A stretch of 64,000 nt of DNA. It comes from Aldehydirespirator sp965221185. GTDB lineage: Bacteria > Actinomycetota > Acidimicrobiia > Acidimicrobiales > Aldehydirespiratoraceae. The translations under genes and the position numbers were made by a program. The notes below the pieces were generated by a model. The model did no database searches and had not been told where the DNA came from. It saw only the letters and a list, made by a program, of their open reading frames with translations. Shown in pieces: positions 27,170-35,204 of this stretch (its first letter is position 1; each line of letters starts with the position of its first letter). The stretch spans positions 2,542,001-2,606,000 of the forward strand of contig OZ244866.1 of NCBI GenBank assembly GCA_965221185.1, written 5' to 3'.

Positions 27170-27616
27170 TCATCGGGCCCGTGCGTGCTCGACGGCGTAA
27201 GGCCTGGGCTGCTGGGCGGCATGGGGGTGGGTGGGGCCGGCGTAGACCTTCAGCTTGCCGATCTGCGCCCGGCCGAGACGGGTCTTGGGCAGCATGCCGC
27301 GGATCGTGTCGCGCACGGCCTGGTCGGGGCGGCGGGCCATCTTGGAGCCGTAGGTCTCGGTGCGGAGACCGCCCGGATAGCCGGAGTGGCGGTACACCAG
27401 CTTGGAATCGGCCTTGTTGGCCGTGAGCACGACCTTGTCGGCGTTGACGATGATCACGTGGTCGCCGGTGTCGATGTGGGGGGCGAAGGTGGGCTTGTGC
27501 TTGCCCCGCAGCAGCACGGCCACCTCGGTGGCGAGCCGTCCGAGCACCATGCCCTCGGCGTCGACGAGGTGCCAGCTGCGCTCAATCTCAGAGGCTTTGG
27601 GACTGTAGGTCGCCAC
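27170..27616 (-). CDS. rplM: ribosomal protein uL13
   Basis: 148 aa early-assembly large-subunit protein. WHLVDAEGMVLGRLATEVA, DHVIIVNADKVVLT, YRHSGYPGGL and RGMLPKTRLGR are the family signatures. Starts at GTG 27616 with GGAG upstream. Operon with rpsI; truA is upstream across a 117-base gap. Confidence 0.97.
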   Translation of the reverse strand: MATYSPKASEIERSWHLVDAEGMVLGRLATEVAVLLRGKHKPTFAPHIDTGDHVIIVNADKVVLTANKADSKLVYRHSGYPGGLRTETYGSKMARRPDQAVRDTIRGMLPKTRLGRAQIGKLKVYAGPTHPHAAQQPRPYAVEHARAR

Positions 27617-27733
27617 GTTCGCTCCTGTGGGTTTCGTCGTTCGGCTGGGGCTCGCGCCATCCGATCGAGCCTTCGCTTAGACCGGCTCCTCAGGCTACGG
27701 CCCACCCCACCAAACGACAATACCCGGGGGCGT

Positions 27734-28498
27734 CTAGCGAGATCCGGGAATCTCCACGCCCCGGTCGTAGAGGGTGGCCCACAGGACCAGGCCGTGCGGG
27801 GGCGCCGGGCTGGGCGCGGCGCTGCGGTCGCGTGCTGCGATGATCGTGCCCACATCGGAGGGCTTGTGCCGGCCCAGGCCTACCGACACCAGCAGCGCCA
27901 CCAGCGACCGCACCATCTGGTGGCAGAACGCTCTGGCCTCGATCTCGAACACCGCAGTCTCCCCCTCGAGCCACCACACGGCCCGCCGCACCGTGCGCAC
28001 CATGGGCTGGTCCGGGCGCGACGGATTGCGGCGGCAGAACGAGCTGAAGTCGTGGTCGCCCAGCAGCCGGTCCGCGGCGGTGCGCATCGCTGTGAGGTCG
28101 AGAGTCCGCTCGACGTGCCAGCACAGGCCGGCCGCCAGCGGGTTCGGCACCGGCGAGTTCAGCACCCGGTAGCGGTAGACCCGGCCGGTGCACGAGCGGC
28201 GTGCGTCGAAGTCGGGGGACTCGATGCTGGCCCTCGACACCGAGACGCGCGGACCGCACATGCGATTGACGGCCCGCACCAGCCGGACCGGGTCGGCCCG
28301 CTCCATGTCGGCGTCGAAGGAGACCACCTGGGCCCGGGCGTGCACGCCGCGGTCGGTCCGCCCCGCGCACACAAGGTCCACAGAATGGCCCAGCACGCTC
28401 GCGAGGGCGTCGCCGAGAGCGCCCGCCACCGTGGGCACGCCCTCGTTCCGGGCGAATCCATAAAACTCGGAGCCGTCATAAGCGACCGTCATCCGCAT
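27734..28498 (-). CDS. truA: tRNA pseudouridine(38-40) synthase TruA
   Basis: 254 aa. Isomerises uridines 38-40 in the anticodon stem. The catalytic Asp lies in CAGRTDRGVHA, with YDGSEFYGFARN at the N-terminus and YRYRVLNSP, DFSSFCR and HQMVRSLVALL downstream. ATG 28498 (MRMTVAYDGSEF) fits the family; the frame stays open to a TTG directly after the rplQ stop, so an earlier GTG (28513) is possible. Follows rplQ as in many actinobacteria. Confidence 0.94.
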   Translation of the reverse strand: MRMTVAYDGSEFYGFARNEGVPTVAGALGDALASVLGHSVDLVCAGRTDRGVHARAQVVSFDADMERADPVRLVRAVNRMCGPRVSVSRASIESPDFDARRSCTGRVYRYRVLNSPVPNPLAAGLCWHVERTLDLTAMRTAADRLLGDHDFSSFCRRNPSRPDQPMVRTVRRAVWWLEGETAVFEIEARAFCHQMVRSLVALLVSVGLGRHKPSDVGTIIAARDRSAAPSPAPPHGLVLWATLYDRGVEIPGSR

Positions 28499-28534
28499 GC
28501 GGACAACACCCACCGGCTCGGAACTGGAAGGCAA

Positions 28535-28888
28535 TCAGACCAGTTCGATGCGCGCCATCGGGGCGTTGTCGCCGTGGCGGGGCCCGAGCTTGACGATGCG
28601 GGTGTAGCCGCCGGGGCGGTCGACATAGCGAGGGCCGATCTCGTCAAAGAGCTTCGAGGCCATCTCCCGGTCGCCGAGGAACCTGACCACCTGACGGTGG
28701 TTGTGCACCCCGCCTCGGCGAGCCTTGGTAATCATCTTCTCCGCGATGGGGCGCACAGCCTTGGCCTTGGCCTCGGTGGTGGTGATGCCCTCCGCTGCGA
28801 TGAGCGACGCCACGAGGTTGGCCATCATCAGCTTCTGATGGCGGCTGCTGCCCCCGAAGCGGCGTCCCTTGCGGGGGCGGGCCGGCAT
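28535..28888 (-). CDS. rplQ: ribosomal protein bL17
   Basis: 117 aa protein at the peptide-exit side of the 50S subunit. It starts MPARPRKGRRFGGSSRHQKL with NLVASLIAAEGITTTEAKAK following. Here arginine/proline-rich residues replace the usual M(R)H start, but the family core is clear. ATG 28888 lies one base after the rpoA stop. Confidence 0.95.
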   Translation of the reverse strand: MPARPRKGRRFGGSSRHQKLMMANLVASLIAAEGITTTEAKAKAVRPIAEKMITKARRGGVHNHRQVVRFLGDREMASKLFDEIGPRYVDRPGGYTRIVKLGPRHGDNAPMARIELV

Positions 28889-28889
28889 C

Positions 28890-29831
28890 TCAACCCCCGT
28901 CCCGCAGCGACAGACCCCGCTCGTCGAGCTTGGCGACGACCTCGTCGAGGCTCTTCTCGCCGAAGTTGGTGATGGCCAGCAGGTCGTCGGGTGTCTTGTC
29001 CAGCAGCTCACTGAGCGCGTGTATCTGGGCCCGCTTGAGGCAGTTGCGAGGACGCTCCGTCAGCTCGAGGTCGTCCACCGTCTGCTCGGCCTCCACGTCC
29101 GCTTGGGGAATGGCGGCTATCTCGCCGAGTTCAAGGCCGCGGGGGTCATCGCTGAGCTGCTCGACGAGCCCGATGAGGCTCCGCAGGGTGGCACCCGCAG
29201 AGGCCACCGCTTCGGCCGGCGAGGTCGACCCGTCGGTTTCGACGTCGAGCACCAGCAGGTCGTAGTCCGTCGACTGCTCGACACGGGTGGCTTCGACGTT
29301 GAACGAGACCCGCCGCACCGGCGAGTAGATCGAATCGACCGGTATCACCCCGATGGCCGCCGTCAGTTCCTTGTTCTCCTCGGCGGACACGTAGCCGCGG
29401 CCCCGGCCCACGGTGATGTCCACCGCCAGTCGCCCGGCCTTGTTGAGCGTGGCGATCGGAGCCTCCGAGTTGAGGATCTCGACGTCGGGATGGCGCTGGA
29501 TGTCGGCTGCGGTGACGTCGGCGGGGCCTCGGACATCGAGTCGCAGCGTCACCGGCTCCTCGCAGAGGACGACCAGCACCAAGTCCTTCAGGTTCAGGAT
29601 GATGTCGGTGACATCCTCCGCAACGCCACTGATGGTCGCGAACTCGTGGAGGACGCTGTCGAAGCGAACCTGGGTGACCGCTGCTCCGGGGATCGACGAG
29701 AGCAGCGTGCGCCGCAGTGAGTTGCCGATCGTGTGACCGAAACCGGGCTCAAGGGGGCCGATGGCGAATTGCTGCCGATTGACGTCGGCCGGCTCGAGGA
29801 CCTCGACGGTCGGGCGCTGCATTACAAGCAT
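28890..29831 (-). CDS. rpoA: RNA polymerase alpha subunit
   Basis: 313 aa. N-terminal assembly domain with FGHTIGNSLRRTLLSSIPGAAVT. C-terminal domain for UP-element and activator contacts with LSELLDKTPDDLLAITNFGEKSLDEV. Length is slightly short of the 330-350 usual in actinobacteria. Four residues before MQRPTVEVLEP may be untranslated if the second ATG (29822) is used. Follows rpsD after 78 bases. Confidence 0.97.
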   Translation of the reverse strand: MLVMQRPTVEVLEPADVNRQQFAIGPLEPGFGHTIGNSLRRTLLSSIPGAAVTQVRFDSVLHEFATISGVAEDVTDIILNLKDLVLVVLCEEPVTLRLDVRGPADVTAADIQRHPDVEILNSEAPIATLNKAGRLAVDITVGRGRGYVSAEENKELTAAIGVIPVDSIYSPVRRVSFNVEATRVEQSTDYDLLVLDVETDGSTSPAEAVASAGATLRSLIGLVEQLSDDPRGLELGEIAAIPQADVEAEQTVDDLELTERPRNCLKRAQIHALSELLDKTPDDLLAITNFGEKSLDEVVAKLDERGLSLRDGG

Positions 29832-29909
29832 GGGGGACTCCTCGAATCTCTCCTGCGTCGTTCAGAACCCGGACTGCTCCAGGTACTGCTCGGTGGGTAG
29901 GGACTCCAA

Positions 29910-30527
29910 CTACTTCGAGTACAGCTCGACGACGAGCTGCTCGCGTATCGGTACGTCGATCTGCTCGCGGATGGGCAGCTCGCGCACCGTGGCCGTGAAG
30001 GCGTCCTCGCCGCCGTCGATCCAGGCGGGCGGGTTGCGATCGAGCACGTCCACGTTCCACTGGATTGTGGCCGAGTCGCGGATCTTGGACCGCAGCTCGA
30101 CGACGTCACCCTTGCGCAAGCGGTAGCTGGCGATCGTCACTCGTGAGCCGTTCACGTTCACGTGGCCGTGGTTGACCAATTGGCGGGCCTGGGGGCGGGT
30201 CGCGCCCCAGCCCATGCGGTAGACGAAGTTATCGACGCGCAGCTCCAGGAACCGCAGCATATTCTCGCCGGTCACTCCCTGGCGGCGGCTCGCCTCGCTG
30301 AAGAGGTTGCGGAACTGGCGTTCGGTGAGCCCGTAGGTGAAGCGAGCCTTCTGCTTCTCCTGCATCTGCACCAGGAACTCCGAGGCCGTGCTTCGCCGCC
30401 GCGAGCGGCCCCGCTCTCCGGGCGGGTACGGCCGCCGGTCAAGGGCGATCGCCTCGCCCTTGGTGCCCCAGATGTTGGTGTTGAGCCGGCGCGACACTCG
30501 CGCCTTGGGTCCGGTGTAGCGCGACAT
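29910..30527 (-). CDS. rpsD: ribosomal protein uS4
   Basis: 205 aa primary 16S-binding protein. MSRYTGPKARVSRRLNTNIW, the S4 RNA-binding domain LRVDNFVYRMGWG...QLVNHGHVNVNG and the C-terminal VVELYSK are all typical. The N-terminal zinc cysteines of the C+ form are absent (C- paralogue type). It follows rpsK by one base. Confidence 0.96.
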   Translation of the reverse strand: MSRYTGPKARVSRRLNTNIWGTKGEAIALDRRPYPPGERGRSRRRSTASEFLVQMQEKQKARFTYGLTERQFRNLFSEASRRQGVTGENMLRFLELRVDNFVYRMGWGATRPQARQLVNHGHVNVNGSRVTIASYRLRKGDVVELRSKIRDSATIQWNVDVLDRNPPAWIDGGEDAFTATVRELPIREQIDVPIREQLVVELYSK

Positions 30528-30528
30528 G

Positions 30529-30927
30529 TCAGACCCTTCTGCGCTTGGGCTGGCGGCAGCCGTTGTGGGGCACGGGCGTCACGTCGGTGATGCCGGTCAC
30601 GTCGATGCCGATGTTCTGCAGCGAGCGGATCGCGGTCTCCCGGCCCGAACCGGGCCCCTTGACCTGGACGTCGACCTTGCGCAGACCGTGCTCCATGGCC
30701 TTGCGGGCGGCCTGCTCGGCGGCCATCTGCGCGGCGAAGGGCGTGGACTTGCGCGATCCCTTGAAGCCGACATTGCCCGCGGATGCCCACGAGATCACGT
30801 TGCCCTCAAGGTCGGTGATGGTGATGACCGTGTTGTTGAACGAACTCTTGATGTGGGCCACGCCGTGAGTGACGTTCTTGCGCTCGCGCTTGCGGGTGCG
30901 CCTCCGGTCCGAGGATGGTTTTGCCAT
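30529..30927 (-). CDS. rpsK: ribosomal protein uS11
   Basis: 132 aa platform protein. GVAHIKSSFNNTVITITDLE, the core GFKGSRKSTPFAAQ and the C-terminal HNGCRQPKRRRV are invariant family blocks. ATG 30927 is preferred to the in-frame TTG 30936. Lies in the rpsM-rpsK-rpsD cluster, 13 bases after rpsM. Confidence 0.97.
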   Translation of the reverse strand: MAKPSSDRRRTRKRERKNVTHGVAHIKSSFNNTVITITDLEGNVISWASAGNVGFKGSRKSTPFAAQMAAEQAARKAMEHGLRKVDVQVKGPGSGRETAIRSLQNIGIDVTGITDVTPVPHNGCRQPKRRRV

Positions 30928-30940
30928 AGTCGCCAATCGC

Positions 30941-31318
30941 CTACTTCATGACCTTTTTCTTGCCGGCCACAGTCCGCTTCGGGCCCTTTCGGGTCCGGGC
31001 GTTGGTATGGGTCCGCTGGCCCCGCACGGGAAGCCCGCGGCGGTGGCGTAGGCCCTGATAGCAGCCGATCTCCATCTTGCGTTTTATGTCCTGTGACACC
31101 TCGCGTCTCAGGTCGCCCTCGACCTGCAGGTTGGCGTCGATGTAGCCCCGCAGCCTCGCCACCTCGTCGTCGCTCAGGTTGCGCACGCGGGTGTCGGGAT
31201 CAAGCTCGGCCGCCTGGCAGATCTGCTGGGCGGTGCTGCGCCCGATGCCGTAGATGTAGGTCAGGGAGATCTCCACTCGCTTCTCGCGCGGGATGTCTAC
31301 GCCGGAGATTCGAGCCAT
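30941..31318 (-). CDS. rpsM: ribosomal protein uS13
   Basis: 125 aa head protein contacting P-site tRNA and uL5. MARISGVDIPREKRVEISLT, YIYGIGRSTA and the tail RGQRTHTNARTRKGPKRTVA are canonical. Follows rpmJ by 37 bases. Confidence 0.97.
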   Translation of the reverse strand: MARISGVDIPREKRVEISLTYIYGIGRSTAQQICQAAELDPDTRVRNLSDDEVARLRGYIDANLQVEGDLRREVSQDIKRKMEIGCYQGLRHRRGLPVRGQRTHTNARTRKGPKRTVAGKKKVMK

Positions 31319-31355
31319 CTAGCCCTGCCCCTCTGCTGAGCAGACGCGGGCCACC

Positions 31356-31469
31356 TCAGCCCTGCCTCTGCTTGTGGCGCGCGTTGTCGCAGATCACCAT
31401 CACGCGCCTGCGCCGACGGATGACCTTGCAGCGGTCGCAGATCTTCTTGACGCTGGGTCGGACTTTCAT
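31356..31469 (-). CDS. rpmJ: ribosomal protein bL36
   Basis: 37 aa (MKVRPSVKKICDRCKVIRRR start). Zinc ligands of the C+ form are present: C11 and C14, C27 and H32. This is the normal single-copy form between infA and rpsM. TGA at 31356-31358; ATG 31469 is 13 bases after the infA stop. Confidence 0.95.
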   Translation of the reverse strand: MKVRPSVKKICDRCKVIRRRRRVMVICDNARHKQRQG

Positions 31470-31482
31470 GGGTGGTTGATGC

Positions 31483-31707
31483 TCACTTGTATCGATAGGT
31501 GATTCGGCCCCGCTGGAGGTCGTACGGCGTTACCTCGACCTGGACGCGGTCACCGGGAAGTATCCGGATGTAGTGCATCCGCATCTTGCCCGAGATGTGG
31601 GCCAGCACGTAGTGGCCGTTCTCGAGCTCCACGCGGAACATCGCGTTGGGAAGGGACTCCGTGACGGTTCCCTCCAATACGATCGCGTCCTCTTTCGGTT
31701 TCGGCAG
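31483..31707 (-). CDS. infA: translation initiation factor IF-1, probable CTG start
   Basis: 74 aa OB-fold factor binding the 30S A site. EGTVTESLPNAMFRVELENG, LAHISGKMRMHYIRILPGD and the end RGRITYRYK are canonical. To recover the universal N-terminus (compare MAKEDxIxxEGTV) translation must begin at CTG 31707, giving (M)PKPKEDAIVLEGTV. A perfect AGGAGG (31715-31720) sits seven bases upstream and no ATG or GTG exists in frame. The only alternative, TTG 31677, would delete the first beta strand. The usual map gene is missing upstream; a repeat element lies there instead. Confidence 0.93.
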   Translation of the reverse strand: MPKPKEDAIVLEGTVTESLPNAMFRVELENGHYVLAHISGKMRMHYIRILPGDRVQVEVTPYDLQRGRITYRYK

Positions 31708-31714
31708 TGTCTGG

Positions 31715-31720
31715 CCTCCT
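31715..31720 (-). promoter_or_regulatory. strong Shine-Dalgarno fixing the infA CTG start
   Basis: AGGAGG on the minus strand, seven bases before CTG 31707, an ideal spacing. It is too far (38 bases) from the alternative TTG start. Confidence 0.75.
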
Positions 31721-31807
31721 GTGGGATGAGCCCCGGTCGGCGCGCGTGAGCGCCGGCCCGAGGCCGACGCGCAACGCTACCTGCGACGGATCGCCCATCC
31801 AACCCCC

Positions 31808-31923
31808 AGAGGCCGAGCGGACAGACCGCATCGGACGAATCCGCGAAGCGCCGAGCGAGGCCGTGGCCCGAGCGGCCCGTGAGCGCAGCGAACAAGAGCG
31901 GGAACCCCCAGAGGCCGAGCGGA
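31808..31923 (+). repeat. interspersed repeat copy A (partial)
   Basis: Contains the left end AGAGGCCGAGCGGACAG, the shared core from GCGAGGCCGTGGCCCGAGCG through AACAAGAGCGGGAA (to 31904), then a second left end AGAGGCCGAGCGGA (31910-31923) instead of the normal right end. It occupies the adk-infA gap where map is normally found and is antisense to the flanking genes. Confidence 0.8.
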
Positions 31924-31931
31924 CGCCCACT

Positions 31932-32504
31932 TCAGCCACGGTTGCGCTCGACGGCCGTCGCGACCCGCTCGAACACCTCGTCGGGGGTGCCCACCCCGTC
32001 CACGGTCGCGAGCAGCCTGCGGGCCTCGAACCAGTCGAGCAGGGGCGCGGTCTGCTCCTCGTACAGCTCGAGCCGGCGCTGGATCGCCTCCAAGGTGTCG
32101 TCCGAGCGCCCCCGATCCAGCATCCGGACCGTCACTACGTCTATGGGAACGACGATGTTCACCGCCACGTCGAGACGATGGCCCAGTTCGTCGAGAATCG
32201 CCTCCAGAGCATCGGCCTGGTCGCTGGTCCGCGGGTAGCCGTCGAGCAGCACCCCGTCGGCGATGATGTCGTCACGCGACAGCCGGTCGCGCACGATCCC
32301 GTTCATGATGTCGTCACCTACCAGCCGGCCGGCGTCCATGATCGCCTTGGCCTGGCGACCGAGTTCCGTGCCCGCAGCCACCGCGGCCCGCAGCACGTCG
32401 CCGGTGGAGAGGTGAACACAGCCAAGGGCCTGCACCAGGCGCTCCGACTGTGTGCCCTTGCCCGAGCCCTGCCGGCCCAGGATCACCATCCGCAAGGGTG
32501 CCAC
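31932..32504 (-). CDS. adk: adenylate kinase
   Basis: 190 aa, short form without the zinc/LID insert. The P-loop is GRQGSGKGTQ, a variation on the usual GPPGAGKGTQ. STGDVLRAAV, DGYPRTSDQADAL and RRLELYEEQTAPLL are family blocks. GTG 32504 begins immediately after the secY TAA. Balances AMP, ADP and ATP pools. The secY-adk pairing is the conserved spc-operon end. Confidence 0.95.
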   Translation of the reverse strand: MAPLRMVILGRQGSGKGTQSERLVQALGCVHLSTGDVLRAAVAAGTELGRQAKAIMDAGRLVGDDIMNGIVRDRLSRDDIIADGVLLDGYPRTSDQADALEAILDELGHRLDVAVNIVVPIDVVTVRMLDRGRSDDTLEAIQRRLELYEEQTAPLLDWFEARRLLATVDGVGTPDEVFERVATAVERNRG

Positions 32505-33833
32505 TTACTTGAGGAAGCCCTCGTAGTTGCGCATCATGAGCTGGCTGTCGATCTGCTTCATCGTTTCCAGCGCGACGCCGACGGCGATGAGCAGCGAGAT
32601 GCCCCCGAAGGCGAAATTGCTGGCGCCGCCGCCTGCGCCGGCGTCCACGTCGGTGCCGATGGTGACCGCCACGAGGATGGAGGGAACCAACGCGACCGAC
32701 GCGATGAACAGTGCCCCGGGCAGGGTGATGCGCGACAGGATCCGGGCCAAGTAGCGCTCGGTCTGGATACCAGGACGGATCCCTGGGATGAACCCGCCCT
32801 GCTTGCGAATCGTGTCGGCCTGCTTCACCGGGTCGAATGTGATGGCCGTATAGAAGTACGCGAACCCGACGATCATCAGGCCGTAGAAGAACAGGTACAC
32901 GGGGCTCGTCGGATAGGTGAGGTGGTCGTTGACGAAGGCCTGGATGGTGCCGCCGATGCCGCCGTCGGGCATGGCCGCTCCGATCAGGGTGGGCAGGTAC
33001 AGCACGGAGCTGGCGAAGATGATGGGGATGACGCCCGACTGGTTGACCTTCAGCGGGATGTAGGTGCTCTGGCCGCCGTACATGCGCCGGCCCACGACCC
33101 GCTTGGCGAACTGCACCGGGATGCGGCGCTGGCCCTGCTCCACGAAGACGATGCACACCAGCAGGATCAACGCCACCGCGACAAAGCCCACCAGGGCGTT
33201 GTTGCCGTTGTTGGCCCTGACCGCGGTGAGCTGGTACGGCAGCGACGACACGACGCTGGTGAAGATCAGCAACGACATGCCGTTGCCGATGCCGCGCTGG
33301 GTGATCAACTCCCCCATCCACATGAGCAGGGCGGTGCCGGTGGTGAGCGTCAGGACCACCACGAACACGACCCAAACGGTGAAGTCGGGCAGCAAGTCGA
33401 TCCCGCCCACTAATGCGCCGCTGTGGAACAGGAACGCGAAGCTGGTCGACTGCAGCAGGGCAATGCCGACAGTCAGATAGCGGGTCCACTGGGTGATCTT
33501 GCGCTGGCCCACCGCACCCTGCTGCTGCCACTGCTCGATGCGGGGGATCACCACGCCCAGGATCTGCATGATGATCGATGCCGTGATGTAAGGCATGATC
33601 CCGAGCGCGAACACGGCGAACTGGGTGAGCGCGCCGCCCGAGAAGAGCTGCACGAACCCGAGGATCCCGCCCGACGTGTTGGCCTGGTCCCGCATCAACT
33701 GGACGGCGTCGGTGTCCACGTAGGGCGCCGGGATGAAGGCCCCGAGGCGGTAGACGCCGAGGATGAACAGGGTGAACAGGATCTTGTTGCGCAGATCCGG
33801 GATGCGGAACATGTTGAGCACTCGGTTCAGCAC
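32505..33833 (-). CDS. secY: protein translocase subunit SecY
   Basis: 442 aa with ten predicted membrane segments; the channel of the Sec translocon. FRIPDLRNKILFTLFILGVYR at the N-terminus, GIMPYITASIIMQ (TM2), RGIGNGMSLLIF, the cytoplasmic-loop RRIPVQFAKR and the FYTAITFDP region are diagnostic. GTG 33833 is favoured because GGAG lies six bases upstream; TTG 33839 in the same frame would touch that site. 57 bases separate it from rplO. Confidence 0.96.
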   Translation of the reverse strand: MLNRVLNMFRIPDLRNKILFTLFILGVYRLGAFIPAPYVDTDAVQLMRDQANTSGGILGFVQLFSGGALTQFAVFALGIMPYITASIIMQILGVVIPRIEQWQQQGAVGQRKITQWTRYLTVGIALLQSTSFAFLFHSGALVGGIDLLPDFTVWVVFVVVLTLTTGTALLMWMGELITQRGIGNGMSLLIFTSVVSSLPYQLTAVRANNGNNALVGFVAVALILLVCIVFVEQGQRRIPVQFAKRVVGRRMYGGQSTYIPLKVNQSGVIPIIFASSVLYLPTLIGAAMPDGGIGGTIQAFVNDHLTYPTSPVYLFFYGLMIVGFAYFYTAITFDPVKQADTIRKQGGFIPGIRPGIQTERYLARILSRITLPGALFIASVALVPSILVAVTIGTDVDAGAGGGASNFAFGGISLLIAVGVALETMKQIDSQLMMRNYEGFLK

Positions 33834-33890
33834 GGCCAACTCCGTCCGCCAGTCAGATCAGCCTCACGGGTCCTCACAGCCCTCTCCCCG

Positions 33891-34385
33891 TCAGCGGTTG
33901 GTGTGCTGGTTGTAGCTGCCATGCGGTGGCCGGCGGTCGCCCCACGGCTTGGCCAGGATCTCGACGCTGCCTCCGGCCGCCGCGATGGCCGCCGCGGCGC
34001 TCTCGGACACTGCGTGGGCCCGCACCCGCACCGCCCGGTGGAGTTCGCCGCGGCCCAGCACCTTCACCAGCGCCTTCTTGCCCACCAGGCCCCGCTCCCG
34101 CAGTATCTCGGGCGAGACCTCGTCGAGTCCCGTGGCCTCGATGGTGTCGAGGTTCACCGGCTGGTACTCCACACGGAAGGGGTTGGTGAAGCCGCGCCAC
34201 TTGGGGACGCGTCGCAGCAGCGGCATCTGCCCGCCCTCGAAGCCGGCGGGGACCTTGCTGCGGGCCTTCTGGCCCTTCATGCCGCGGCCCGCGGTCTTGC
34301 CCCCGCGCCCGGCGATGCCCCGGGCCATCCGCTTGGGTCGCTTGTGCGACCCGGGGTGGGCCTTCAGGTCGTGCAGCTTGGTCAT
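33891..34385 (-). CDS. rplO: ribosomal protein uL15
   Basis: 164 aa. MTKLHDLKAHPGSHKRPKRM, the Gly-rich GRGGKTAGRGMKGQKAR and FEGGQMPLLRRVPKWRGFTN are standard. The C-terminal tail (GDRRPPHGSYNQHTNR) is unusual for the family. Start overlaps the rpmD stop by four bases. Confidence 0.96.
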   Translation of the reverse strand: MTKLHDLKAHPGSHKRPKRMARGIAGRGGKTAGRGMKGQKARSKVPAGFEGGQMPLLRRVPKWRGFTNPFRVEYQPVNLDTIEATGLDEVSPEILRERGLVGKKALVKVLGRGELHRAVRVRAHAVSESAAAAIAAAGGSVEILAKPWGDRRPPHGSYNQHTNR

Positions 34386-34564
34386 CCGTCAACCTCCTCG
34401 ACGGAGACCAAGTGGGGAACCCTCTCGATCATGCCGCGTATCTCGGGACGATCAGGCAGAGTGTTGCTCCTTCCGATCCGCCCCAAGCCGAGGGCTCGCA
34501 GCGTACCGCGCTGTTTGGGCTTGGTGCCGATGGCGGAGCGGACCTGGGTCACCAGCAGAGCCAT
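34382..34564 (-). CDS. rpmD: ribosomal protein uL30
   Basis: 60 aa. VTQVRSAIGTKPKQRGTLRA and LGLGRIGRSNTLPDRPEIRG match the family. ATG 34564 overlaps the rpsE stop as TGATG with GGAGGAG upstream; it in turn overlaps rplO. Confidence 0.95.
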   Translation of the reverse strand: MALLVTQVRSAIGTKPKQRGTLRALGLGRIGRSNTLPDRPEIRGMIERVPHLVSVEEVDG

Positions 34565-35148
34565 CACTCCTCCTCCGCCTCGTGGTTCTGTTGGGCGGCC
34601 GCGGCCCGGTCGATGCGCGTGGCCTGGTAGGCGTCCCACAGGCCCTTGGGAAGGAACTCTTCCGGGTCCAGGCCACGCATGCGAGCGACCTCGTCGGGGC
34701 GGCGCAGCGCCTGCAGCCCGCTAATCGTAGCCCGGGCGACGTTTATGTGGTTGGGCGAGCCGAGCGACTTGCACAGCACGTCGCCTATGCCCGCCTCCTC
34801 AAGGATGGCCCGGGCCGCGCCGCCCGCGATCACGCCGGTGCCGGGGGCAGCCGGCTTGAGCAGCACGCGGCCGGCCCCGGTCGTGCCGATCACCGGGTGC
34901 ATGATGGTGCTGCCCGCCATCGCCACATCGAACACGTTGCGCCTGGCCTCCTCGGTGCCCTTCTGGATGGCCAGCGGCACCTCTTTGGCCTTGCCGTAGC
35001 CGAGGCCCACCCGGCCGGCCCCGTCTCCGATCACCACCAGAGCGGTGAAGGAGAACCGGCGGCCGCCCTTGACGACCTTGGCCACCCGGTTGATGTTGAT
35101 AACCCGCGACTCCCGCAGCGGGGGGCCACTCGAGCGCTCCTCGGCCAT
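34564..35148 (-). CDS. rpsE: ribosomal protein uS5
   Basis: 194 aa. ESRVININRVAKVVKGGRRF, SFTALVVIGDGAGRVGLGYG and AKEVPLAIQKG mark the double-stranded-RNA-binding domain. The C-terminal domain has GAGRVLLKPAAPGTGVIAGG. An acidic tail ends EAEEE. ATG 35148 lies within the second half of a 41-base junction duplication (see repeats). A 13-codon micro-ORF precedes it and ends by TGATG overlap. Confidence 0.97.
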   Translation of the reverse strand: MAEERSSGPPLRESRVININRVAKVVKGGRRFSFTALVVIGDGAGRVGLGYGKAKEVPLAIQKGTEEARRNVFDVAMAGSTIMHPVIGTTGAGRVLLKPAAPGTGVIAGGAARAILEEAGIGDVLCKSLGSPNHINVARATISGLQALRRPDEVARMRGLDPEEFLPKGLWDAYQATRIDRAAAAQQNHEAEEE

Positions 35149-35204
35149 CAGAACTCCAGTCCCGGATGCGGGACAACTCGCTCGGCCATCAGAACTCCAA
35201 TCCG
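35141..35204. repeat. tandem duplication of the rplR/rpsE junction (period 41 bp)
   Basis: TCGGCCATCAGAACTCCA occurs at 35141-35158 and again at 35182-35199, followed in each by near-identical bases. Read on the minus strand, each copy carries the rplR stop fused to the rpsE start (TTCTGATGGCCGAG). The duplication has separated the original stop/start overlap. Confidence 0.85.
35148..35189 (-). other. 13-codon micro-ORF between rplR and rpsE
   Basis: From ATG 35189 (overlapping the rplR TGA) to TGA 35148-35150 (overlapping the rpsE ATG): M-A-E-R-V-V-P-H-P-G-L-E-F. It is made of a false rpsE start and a false rplR end. It could relay ribosomes from rplR to rpsE; no other function is suggested. 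Confidence 0.5.

Noticed and set aside
31707..33413. 568-codon plus-strand frame across adk and secY
   Set aside because: Begins in repeat copy A and runs antisense to two well-identified genes; no family resemblance.
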